Of a stretch of DNA of 21,126 nt, positions 1-7,208 are shown in pieces (position 1 is the first letter of the stretch; the number at the start of each line of letters is the position of its first letter). Source of the DNA: Mayfieldus sp038317345 (GTDB lineage Bacteria; Actinomycetota; Thermoleophilia; Solirubrobacterales; 70-9); NCBI GenBank assembly GCA_038317345.1, contig JBBQBH010000050.1:1-21126 (forward strand), read 5' to 3'. Both the position numbers and the translations under genes were made by a program. The notes under the pieces are model-generated. The model searched no databases, was not told the origin of the DNA, and saw nothing but the letters and a program-made list of their open reading frames with translations.

Positions 1-1441
1 CGACTATCCGAGGCTCGAGGTCCTCGTCGTCGACGATGGCTCCAGCGACACGACCGCCGACGTCGCAATGCGATACCCACGGGTACGTCTGGTGCAGATC
101 GACCATGGCGGGCTGGCGGTGGCTCGCAACGAAGGCTTCGACGCGGCCACCCGTGACCTCATCGCCTACCTCGACAGCGACGCCTATCCGACACCCGAGT
201 GGCCCTACTACCTCGCGCTCGGGTTCGACGCGCCCGACGTCGGCGGCGCCGGCGGACCGAACCTCCCGCCAGATGACGACCCGCCGGATGCGCATGTCGT
301 CGCGCGGTCGCCGGGAGGACCCGTCCACGTGCTGGTCTCCGACGATCGGGCCGAGCACATTCCCGGCTGCAACATGGCCTTCTGGAAGGTCGTGCTGTCC
401 GAGCTCGGCGGCTTCGATCCGGCCTACACGGCAGCCGGAGATGACGTCGATATTTGCTGGAAGGCCCTGGACCGCGACTGGAAGATCGGCTTTCATCCGG
501 CGGCGCTCGTCTGGCACCACCGTCGCGCGGGGTTGCGCGAGTACCTGCGCCAGCAGCGCAATTACGGCCGCAGCGAGGCTCTGGTCGAAGCCCGGCATCC
601 AGAGCGCTTCACGCCGGCCGGAACGGCGCGCTGGCGGGGACGCATCTACAACTCGCTGACTCCGTCTTTCATGTGGCAGCGGATCTACCGCGGGGTGTAC
701 GGCACCGCGGCCTACCAGTCCGTGTACCAGGCGGGCGGTCATTTCCTCGACCTTCTCCACCAGGTAGGCGTACCCGGCGCCGTCGTCCTCTTGCTCACCG
801 CGCCGCTCGCGCTGATCTCGCCGTGGCTGGTCATTCCCGCCGCGCTGGCCGTCGCAGGCCTGCTCATGCTCGCCGCCGTCGACATGGCGCGAGCCCAGCC
901 GCCGCGCCGCAGCGAGACGAGCGGATTTCGCTTCCGCGCCAAGGTCGCGGTCCACCACCTGCTGCAACCGCTGGTGCGCTACTGGGCCCGCAGCCGCCAC
1001 CGCAACATCGCCCACAGGAACCTCGACTTCCAGCAGAAGCTGCCCGCAGCGATCCGTCGCGTGCGCGGCGGCGTCGTGGTGGTCCCCGAGGATCGGCCCC
1101 GCTCGGAGCTGGCGGCGGCCCTGGTCGATGCGCTGCGCCGCCGTGGCATCCGGACGATGCACCCGAGCGGCTGGGAGGACTACGACGCGCGCCTCCTTCT
1201 GTCGCCGTTCGCGTATGGCGAGCTCCAGACGAGCAGTCACCCGGAAGGCTTCGTGCAGGTCCGTATTCGGTTCCGGCCGCGGCGGCGTGTCGTGGCGACG
1301 GCAGCCGCCGTCGCAGCAGCGGCGCTCGTGATCAGTCCCGTCCTCGCCCTGGCGCTGGTTGCGCTCGCCGCCGCCAGCGTCGCCCAGGGGGCGATGCGCG
1401 CGCGCCGGCTCCCCGCCCGGATCCTGCCCTCGGAGGCATAG
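1..1441 (+). CDS. GT2 glycosyltransferase with C-terminal membrane segments (5' partial)
   Basis: This gene enters from the left edge, and 479 residues are visible in the frame starting at base 2. The first bases encode VVDDGSSD, the nucleotide-binding turn of a family 2 (GT-A) glycosyltransferase. A DSD metal-binding motif lies at 173-181, and GDDVDICW plus a VWHH segment complete the usual GT2 acceptor side. After the catalytic domain come hydrophobic stretches at about 770-890 and 1289-1390, so the protein is probably anchored in the inner membrane with a cytoplasmic active site. The segment between them is basic and I do not recognise it. The stop TAG (1439-1441) shares one base with the GTG start of the ABC fusion gene, which suggests co-translation. 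It probably transfers a sugar to a lipid-bound or growing glycan; donor and acceptor cannot be read from the sequence. The true start lies outside the window. Confidence 0.9.
   Translation, partial: DYPRLEVLVVDDGSSDTTADVAMRYPRVRLVQIDHGGLAVARNEGFDAATRDLIAYLDSDAYPTPEWPYYLALGFDAPDVGGAGGPNLPPDDDPPDAHVVARSPGGPVHVLVSDDRAEHIPGCNMAFWKVVLSELGGFDPAYTAAGDDVDICWKALDRDWKIGFHPAALVWHHRRAGLREYLRQQRNYGRSEALVEARHPERFTPAGTARWRGRIYNSLTPSFMWQRIYRGVYGTAAYQSVYQAGGHFLDLLHQVGVPGAVVLLLTAPLALISPWLVIPAALAVAGLLMLAAVDMARAQPPRRSETSGFRFRAKVAVHHLLQPLVRYWARSRHRNIAHRNLDFQQKLPAAIRRVRGGVVVVPEDRPRSELAAALVDALRRRGIRTMHPSGWEDYDARLLLSPFAYGELQTSSHPEGFVQVRIRFRPRRRVVATAAAVAAAALVISPVLALALVALAAASVAQGAMRARRLPARILPSEA
1432..1436 (+). promoter_or_regulatory. 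Shine-Dalgarno GGAGG deciding the GTG 1441 start
   Basis: GGAGG lies 4 nt before GTG 1441, inside the last codons of the preceding GT2 gene. The open frame runs much further upstream (from 454), but upstream it only shadows the GT2 gene. From 1441 the protein begins with a short polar segment and then the first ABC membrane helix, so this site supports GTG 1441 as the real start. The spacer is a little short. Confidence 0.6.
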
Positions 1442-4400
1442 TGACTGACGACGTTTCGACCGAGTACTCGGGAGACGCCGGAGGCGGCGCCGAATTCGCC
1501 GGCGAGCGGGCGGTCATCGAGGACCTCTTCGGCCGCGAGGTGAGCAAGGGGGCCCTGAAGCGCGGCTTCAAGACGCTGCCGCGGATGCTTCCCTACCTGA
1601 AGCCCTACAGGAAGCTCGCGGTCATCTCGGTCATCCTCACGCTGCTGATGGCCGTGGTGGCGCTGGCGCAGCCGTGGCCGCTCGCCTTCGTGGTCGACAG
1701 CGTCATCGGCCACAAGCAAGCGCCCGGCTGGGCGACGGCGATCTTCGGCTCGGGCACCGGGGCCTATATCGCGCTCGCGGTGGTGGCGACGATGGTCCTG
1801 ACGCTGCTGGCGGGCGGGATCGAGGTCTGGAACGAGTACCTCACGACCAAGATCGACCAATGGATGGTCCTCGACCTCCGCAGCGACATGTTGGACCATG
1901 CCCAGAAGCTCTCGCTCGCGTTCCACGACACCGAGAGCAAGGGCATTCTGATGTACCGGATCAACAATCAGGCAGCGTCGATGGGCCAGATCGTGGTCGG
2001 ACTGCCGGTCGTGGCGCAGAACCTGCTGACGATCATCGGCATGGCGATCATCTCGTACACCATCAACCCCCTCCTGGCCCTGCTCGCCCTGGGCACCACC
2101 CCGTTCATCGTCTACTCGACCACCTTCTACACCTCGCGGATCGAGCCTCGCATCTACCGCGTGCGAGGCCTGGGGGCGTTGAACCTGTCGATCGCCTACG
2201 AGGCGATGGCGATGATTCGGGTCGTGCTCGCGTTCGGGACCCAGCGGCGCGAGTGGAGGCGGTTTCGCAAGCAGGGAGAGAACTGGGCTGACGAGACCGT
2301 CGGGCTGACGGTCCGCCAGACGGCCTTCAAGCTCGCCGTGCAGCTGATCACGTCGGCCGGGACCGCGGCGGTGATCGGGGTCGGCGCCTACCAGGCGGTG
2401 AACGGACAGATCACCGCCGGCGAGTTGCTGGTTGTCCTTTCCTACATCAACCAGATCTACCAGCCGCTCGAGGAGCTGACCACCACGATCACAAACTTCC
2501 AGCAGCAGTTCATCTCCCTGCTGATGTCGTTCGACCTGATGGACATGAAGCCGGACGTCACGCAGAAGCCCGGGGCGTTGCCGCTCAAGAGCGGTCGCGG
2601 GGAGATCGAGCTCGACGGCGTCGGCTTCAGCTACGAGGGGCGGCCGGACGTGCTGAAGGACGTCTCGATCCGAATCCCGCCCGGACAAGCGGTCGCGCTC
2701 GTCGGCCCGACCGGCGCCGGCAAGTCGACGTTCGTCAGCCTGCTGCCGCGCTTCTACGACGCCGTGGAGGGCAGCGTGCGCATAGACGGCCACGACGTCC
2801 GCGACCTGAAGCTCGCCGACCTGCGCGGCCAGTTCAGCATCGTGCTGCAAGAGCCGCTGCTGTTCTCCGGGATGATCCACACCAACATCAGCTACGGCAA
2901 GCCGGACGCCTCTGAGGAGGAGGTCATCGAGGCGGCAAAGGCGGCGAACGCCCACGACTTCATCTCGGCGCTGCCCCACGGCTACAACACCCTGCTCGGT
3001 GAGGGTGGCGCGATGATCTCCGGCGGCGAGCGTCAGCGCATCGCGGTCGCCCGGGCCTTCCTCAAGGATGCCCCGATCCTGATCCTCGACGAGCCCACGT
3101 CCTCGATCGACTCCCGCACCGAGTCGGTGATCCTCGACGCCCTCGATCGCTTGATGGAGGGCCGCACGACGATCCTCATCGCGCACCGGCTCTCGACGAT
3201 CCGCAGCGTCGACGAGATCCTCGTGATGGACCACGGAGAGATCGTCCAGCAGGGCTCCCACGAGGCCCTGGCCAAGGTGCCCGGCCTCTACAGGCACCTA
3301 TGGGAGGCCCAGACCCGGGGCGGGGAGGTGGCGAAGCTCCCTGCACCGTCGGAGCCCAAGCACCTGCAAGCGACGCCCGCCCCCGCGCCCCCGCAGGCGG
3401 CCGAAGCACAGTCGGAGGAAGATGCCACCGCCGCACCGACGGTGGACGAGACCGGCGATGCCACGCAGCCGACGAAGGAGCCGGTCGCGCGCAAGAGCCG
3501 CCTGCCCGGCGGCGCGGCGGCATTGCCGCCTCCGAAGATAGTGCTGCTGGGGATGCTCACAAAGATCCCCGTAGGTGGGGTCGCCTGGCTGGTAAGGCAC
3601 TACGCGGCCGGATTCGAGCGGCTCGGCTACGAGGTCTACTACGTCGAGGCCCATGCCCGCACGCCGTCGATGTTCATGAGCCACGAACGTGACGACGGCA
3701 CGGGCAAGGCAGCGGCATACCTGGACAAGATCGCCGAACGCTTCGGGCTCCAGGGACGCTGGGCATTCCAGGCGCTGCACGAGAACGGGCGCTGCTACGG
3801 GATGAGCGCAGCTCAGCTCGAACGCCTCTACAGCGAAGCTGCGCTGATCGTCAACATGCACGGGGGCACGCTGCCGCTGCCCGAGCACGCCGCGACCGAC
3901 CGCCTCGTGTTCCTCGGCACCGACCCCGTTGAAGTCGAGCTTGAGGTGCACCGGGGAGACGAGCGCGCCCTCGAGTTCCTCGACCAGCACGCCGCCTACT
4001 TCACCTGGGGGCTCAATTACGGAAACCCGGACTGCAAGCTGCCGTGGGCGACGGCGTACCCGTTCGTCCCCAGCCCGCCTCCGGTCGTCCTCGACTTCTG
4101 GAACAACGACGCCGTCCCCGACGGGGCGCCGTTCACGACGATCGGCAACTGGCGCCAGCAGTTCCGCAACGTCCGCTTCGAGGGAGAGGTCTACCAGTGG
4201 AGCAAGCACCAGCAGTTCCTGAAGATCCTCGACCTGCCGTTGCGGACGCGGACGCCGATCGAGCTGGCCCTGTCGAGCTACGAGGACCACGATCAGCTGC
4301 TGCTCGCCGAGCACGGCTGGCGCGTCCGCCCCGGGCTCGAGTTTTCGCAGGACCTCGATGGCTATCGCGACTACGTCGTCGGCTCCGCCGGCGAGGTCTC

Positions 4401-5913
4401 GGTCGCCAAGGAGCAGAACGTCCACTTCCGCACCGGCTGGTTCAGCGAGCGGAGCGCCACCTATCTTGCCGCGGGCCGGCCGGTGATCCTGCAGGACACC
4501 GGATTCGGCGCCGCCCTGCCCACGGGCGAGGGGCTGTTCGCGTTCGCCGACCTCGACGAGGCGGCGGCGGCGATCGAGGAAGTCGAGTGTGATCCTGCCC
4601 GCCACCGCAAGGCGGCACGCGAGGTGGCGCGCGAGTACCTCAGCCACGAGGTCGTGCTCGGCGACATGCTCGAGCACGTCGGGCTGCGCCGCTCGAAGGC
4701 ATCTCGGCGGCCTCCGCGCAACTCGCCTGCCCCGGCGCAGCTTCCGACGCAGCTGTCGCTGAAGGTTGCCTCGCGCAGCCCCCTGGAGCTCGAAGCCGAG
4801 ACACGCGACTACATCCTTGGCCGAGCGGTCCCGTCGGTCGCGCATCCCGGCAGCCCCCCGGTGGCAAGCGTGGTGATGCCGGTCGCCGGCAACCTCGAGT
4901 GCACCCGCCTCGCGCTCGAGAGCCTGCTCGCCAACACTGACGAGCCCTCATACGAGCTGGTGATCGTGAACAACAGCTCGCGGAAGGAGACCCGCGACTA
5001 CCTGGATGTCCTCGCCGCCCGCAATCGACACCTGCACGTGATCAACAACGAGGAGAGCCCCAGCTTCGATGCCGCCTGCAACCGAGGATTCGCCCGCGCG
5101 GAAGGCGAGCACCTCGTCGTGCTCAGCAACGACACGATCGTCGCACCCGGTTGGCTTCCCGGGTTGCTAGCCCACCTCGATGACCCCGAGATCGGGCTCG
5201 TGGGGCCGACCACGAATTGCGCCGGCGGCAACGCCCAGGTTCCCGCCGGCTACCGGACCTATGAGGAGATGCTGAGCTTCGCGCGCAGGCGCAGGAACGA
5301 GCACCGGGACGATTCACCGACCGATTTCGACCGGGTGGAGATGTTCTGCGCGGCGATCCGCCGCGAGGTCTGGAAGCAGGTCGGCCGCTTCGACGAGCGC
5401 TTCGAGGTCGACATGTCCGTGGATGACTACGAACAGCGGGTCCGCGACGCCGGCTACCGAGTGGTCTGCGCCGACGACGTCTTCGTGCACCGCTTCGGCG
5501 CCGGTTGGGCAAAGAGCAGCGCTCCCGATTCCGATTCTGCGGCGGTGGCGCGCAAGATCGAGGAAGCCGTTCAGCGACACGTTCCCGAGGGGTCGAGGGT
5601 GTTGGTCGTGAGCGAGGACGAGGAGCCGCTCGTCGGCTTCGACCGCTACGAGGTGTGGCGATTCCACCAGCTCGACGACGACGGCCACCAGCAAGCCGCC
5701 GAGGAAGCGATCGCAAAGCTCGAGCGGCTCCGTAAGCGGGGCGCCGATTACCTCGTCCTGCCGGTGACGGCGATGTCGTGGCTCGAGCGCAACGAGGGAT
5801 TCCGGCGCCATCTCGAGCAGTACCCCTGCGCGAGCGAGGACCCCGAGACCGCCCTCATCTACGAGCTCGGCGAGCCGGTGGATGCGCACGTCGAGGAGGA
5901 GAGCATCGCGTGA
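1441..5913 (+). CDS. ABC exporter / GT-B-like / GT2 / R-domain fusion protein (1490 aa)
   Basis: This is one uninterrupted reading frame with four modules. Residues 1-620 form a complete type IV (MsbA/ABCB-like) half-transporter: a membrane domain from about residue 60, Walker A GPTGAGKS 422-429, Q-loop Q470, signature SGGERQ 527-532, Walker B with D550-E551, and H-loop H582. Residues 624-696 are a Pro/Ala/Glu-rich linker. Residues 697-1083 resemble a GT-B glycosyltransferase of the kind found as stand-alone family 1-like proteins. Residues 1141-1365 are a GT2 domain with an NDT motif (1230-1232) in the DxD position. Residues 1369-1482 are the most divergent copy of the R domain shared with the next three proteins. 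ABC half-transporters are usually about 580-620 aa, so about 870 residues are added. I infer a homodimeric flippase or exporter for a lipid-linked glycan, with its transferases tethered on the cytoplasmic side. The stop overlaps the next GTG start (GTGA). Module assignment is firm; the substrate is unknown. Confidence 0.93.
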   Translation: MTDDVSTEYSGDAGGGAEFAGERAVIEDLFGREVSKGALKRGFKTLPRMLPYLKPYRKLAVISVILTLLMAVVALAQPWPLAFVVDSVIGHKQAPGWATAIFGSGTGAYIALAVVATMVLTLLAGGIEVWNEYLTTKIDQWMVLDLRSDMLDHAQKLSLAFHDTESKGILMYRINNQAASMGQIVVGLPVVAQNLLTIIGMAIISYTINPLLALLALGTTPFIVYSTTFYTSRIEPRIYRVRGLGALNLSIAYEAMAMIRVVLAFGTQRREWRRFRKQGENWADETVGLTVRQTAFKLAVQLITSAGTAAVIGVGAYQAVNGQITAGELLVVLSYINQIYQPLEELTTTITNFQQQFISLLMSFDLMDMKPDVTQKPGALPLKSGRGEIELDGVGFSYEGRPDVLKDVSIRIPPGQAVALVGPTGAGKSTFVSLLPRFYDAVEGSVRIDGHDVRDLKLADLRGQFSIVLQEPLLFSGMIHTNISYGKPDASEEEVIEAAKAANAHDFISALPHGYNTLLGEGGAMISGGERQRIAVARAFLKDAPILILDEPTSSIDSRTESVILDALDRLMEGRTTILIAHRLSTIRSVDEILVMDHGEIVQQGSHEALAKVPGLYRHLWEAQTRGGEVAKLPAPSEPKHLQATPAPAPPQAAEAQSEEDATAAPTVDETGDATQPTKEPVARKSRLPGGAAALPPPKIVLLGMLTKIPVGGVAWLVRHYAAGFERLGYEVYYVEAHARTPSMFMSHERDDGTGKAAAYLDKIAERFGLQGRWAFQALHENGRCYGMSAAQLERLYSEAALIVNMHGGTLPLPEHAATDRLVFLGTDPVEVELEVHRGDERALEFLDQHAAYFTWGLNYGNPDCKLPWATAYPFVPSPPPVVLDFWNNDAVPDGAPFTTIGNWRQQFRNVRFEGEVYQWSKHQQFLKILDLPLRTRTPIELALSSYEDHDQLLLAEHGWRVRPGLEFSQDLDGYRDYVVGSAGEVSVAKEQNVHFRTGWFSERSATYLAAGRPVILQDTGFGAALPTGEGLFAFADLDEAAAAIEEVECDPARHRKAAREVAREYLSHEVVLGDMLEHVGLRRSKASRRPPRNSPAPAQLPTQLSLKVASRSPLELEAETRDYILGRAVPSVAHPGSPPVASVVMPVAGNLECTRLALESLLANTDEPSYELVIVNNSSRKETRDYLDVLAARNRHLHVINNEESPSFDAACNRGFARAEGEHLVVLSNDTIVAPGWLPGLLAHLDDPEIGLVGPTTNCAGGNAQVPAGYRTYEEMLSFARRRRNEHRDDSPTDFDRVEMFCAAIRREVWKQVGRFDERFEVDMSVDDYEQRVRDAGYRVVCADDVFVHRFGAGWAKSSAPDSDSAAVARKIEEAVQRHVPEGSRVLVVSEDEEPLVGFDRYEVWRFHQLDDDGHQQAAEEAIAKLERLRKRGADYLVLPVTAMSWLERNEGFRRHLEQYPCASEDPETALIYELGEPVDAHVEEESIA
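5545..5886 (+). repeat. R domain, copy 1 (divergent)
   Basis: This is the C-terminal part of the ABC fusion protein. It is the most diverged of four copies of a domain of about 115 residues. It keeps RVLVVS near the start, AIAKLERLRKRGADYLVLP in the centre, a WLE..... FRRHLE helix, and an aliphatic end (ALIYEL). The WHFP signature of the other copies is reduced to WRFH, and the acidic SEDEE replaces RGDD. No named family recognised. Confidence 0.75.
5894..5899 (+). promoter_or_regulatory. Shine-Dalgarno AGGAGG for GTG 5910
   Basis: A full AGGAGG lies 10 nt before GTG 5910, within the final codons of the ABC fusion gene. It supports the GTGA overlap start for the GT2 gene rather than an earlier in-frame start. 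Confidence 0.6.
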
Positions 5914-7208
5914 GCGCCGCCGCCTCGAAGCCGCGTCCCAGCCAGCCAAGGGAGGGCGTCTTCCCCGCCGCCCTCGTGCTGACGCCGGTTTCGCGCCGGC
6001 CTACGGTGCTCGAGGCCTCGACGCTGCGAGCGATCCTCGATCGCGACGTTCCCTCCTACGGGTCGGGCTCGGGCGGGCGACCAGCGGCCAGCGTGGTGGT
6101 CGTCACTCGCGACAACCTCCCCTTCCTCCGGCTCTGTGTCGAGAGCGTGCTCGCCGCGACCGAGCCGTCCTGCGAGCTGATCGTGGTCGACAACGGATCG
6201 ACAGACGGGACCGCGGCGTACCTCGAGCGGCTCGCCGACGCCAACTCGAGCGTGCGAGGGATCGGCAACGACTCGAACCGCGGGTTCGCGGCAGCCAGCA
6301 ACCAGGGCGCAGCCCTGGCGACCGCGGAGGTGCTGGTCCTGCTCAACGACGACACCGTCGTCTGCGACGGTTGGCTCGAGCCGCTCCTCGCGCATCTCGA
6401 GCGACCCGGGGTCGGGATGGTCGGCCCGACGACCAACCGCACCGGTAACGAGGCGCAAGTCGACGCCGATTACCGGACCTGGGCCGAGCTCGTCCGCTTC
6501 GCCGAGGCGCGCACGCGTGAGCATTCCGGCGAGGCATTCGAGATCACGACGTTGACGATGTTCTGCGTAGCGATGCGCCAGACGCTGTACGAGCGGGTGG
6601 GGCCGCTGGACGAGCGCTTCCGGACCGGGCTGCTCGAGGACGACGACTACTCGCGTCGGGTCCGCGATGCGGGCTACCGCCTGCTCTGCGCCGACGACGC
6701 CTTCGTGCACCACTTCGGCGAGACATCGTTCGGCAAGCTGGCTGCCAGCGGTGAGTACAACCGCTTGCTGGAGGCGAACCGGGCTCGGTTCGAGGACAAG
6801 TGGCAGGCGCCCTGGCAGCCCTACGGGCGCCGCCAGAGCGACAGCTACCGCGAGATGACGGCGCGGATGCGGCGAGCGGTGCTCGACGCGGTCCCCGCCG
6901 GCGCCACCCTGCTCGTCGTCAGCCGGGGCGACGACGAGCTGCTGCGCCTGGACGGTCTGCGGGCCTGGCACTTCCCGCGCGCCGACGATGGTGCGTATGC
7001 CGGCCACTACCCGTCCGACAGCAGGGAGGCCATCGCCTTGCTCGAGCAGCAGCGCGCGGCGGGGGCCGATTACATCGTCTTCCCGGGAACCGCAACATGG
7101 TGGCTGGACCACTACGCGGAGCTCCGCCGGCACCTCGACGGCTGCGGCCGGATGTTCTCCGATCCGGAGACCTGCGTGATCTTCGATCTCAGGGGGCCTG
7201 CCAGGTGA
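5910..7208 (+). CDS. GT2 glycosyltransferase with C-terminal R domain (432 aa)
   Basis: This is a soluble family 2 glycosyltransferase. Residues 59-265 are the GT-A fold, with VVDNGSTDGT at 92-101, NDD at 146-148 (the DxD-like donor-metal motif) and LLEDDDYSRR around 241-250 on the acceptor side. Residues 318-430 are R domain copy 2, with WHFP at 353-356 and WWLDHY downstream. The GT2 is clearly a paralogue of the GT2 in the upstream fusion protein: both contain VGPTTN, a following YRT segment and RVRDAGYR. The similarity starts about 30 residues before the GT2 fold (LEA.T...IL.R.VPS). The start is GTG 5910, overlapping the previous stop by 4 nt, with AGGAGG 10 nt upstream. It probably adds one sugar to a glycan; rhamnosyltransferase-like GT2s share this NDD arrangement, but specificity cannot be called. 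Confidence 0.92.
   Translation: MSAAASKPRPSQPREGVFPAALVLTPVSRRPTVLEASTLRAILDRDVPSYGSGSGGRPAASVVVVTRDNLPFLRLCVESVLAATEPSCELIVVDNGSTDGTAAYLERLADANSSVRGIGNDSNRGFAAASNQGAALATAEVLVLLNDDTVVCDGWLEPLLAHLERPGVGMVGPTTNRTGNEAQVDADYRTWAELVRFAEARTREHSGEAFEITTLTMFCVAMRQTLYERVGPLDERFRTGLLEDDDYSRRVRDAGYRLLCADDAFVHHFGETSFGKLAASGEYNRLLEANRARFEDKWQAPWQPYGRRQSDSYREMTARMRRAVLDAVPAGATLLVVSRGDDELLRLDGLRAWHFPRADDGAYAGHYPSDSREAIALLEQQRAAGADYIVFPGTATWWLDHYAELRRHLDGCGRMFSDPETCVIFDLRGPAR
6861..7200 (+). repeat. R domain, copy 2
   Basis: This copy occupies about residues 318-430 of the second GT2 protein. It carries the full signature: LLVVSRGDDELL, then WHFP, G.YAGHYP, AIALLE, GADYIVFP, WWLDHY, LRRHLD and a terminal VIFDL. 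The alternation of hydrophobic strands and amphipathic helices suggests a small alpha/beta (Rossmann-like) fold. That is inference. Confidence 0.8.
7191..7196 (+). promoter_or_regulatory. Shine-Dalgarno AGGGGG for GTG 7205
   Basis: AGGGGG lies 8 nt before GTG 7205. The start codon sits in the GTGA overlap with the previous stop. The open frame extends upstream to 6800 but reads only antiparallel-looking, Arg-rich sequence there, so 7205 is the better start. The sulfotransferase P-loop begins ten residues later, as expected for that family. Confidence 0.55.

Noticed and set aside
454..1440. Upstream extension of the ABC fusion frame to 454
   Set aside because: It overlaps the GT2 gene in another frame and reads as Pro/Arg/Ala-rich noise. 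GTG 1441 has GGAGG upstream and leads straight into the transporter.
1237..3297. Long minus-strand open frame (686 codons) antisense to the ABC module
   Set aside because: The + strand frame has intact Walker, signature and H-loop motifs. The antisense product is Arg/Asp/His-rich low-complexity sequence, typical of shadow frames in high-GC DNA.
3298..4845. Long minus-strand open frame (515 codons) antisense to the GT-B-like module
   Set aside because: No recognisable domain or start context was seen, and the + strand frame is continuous and domain-bearing.
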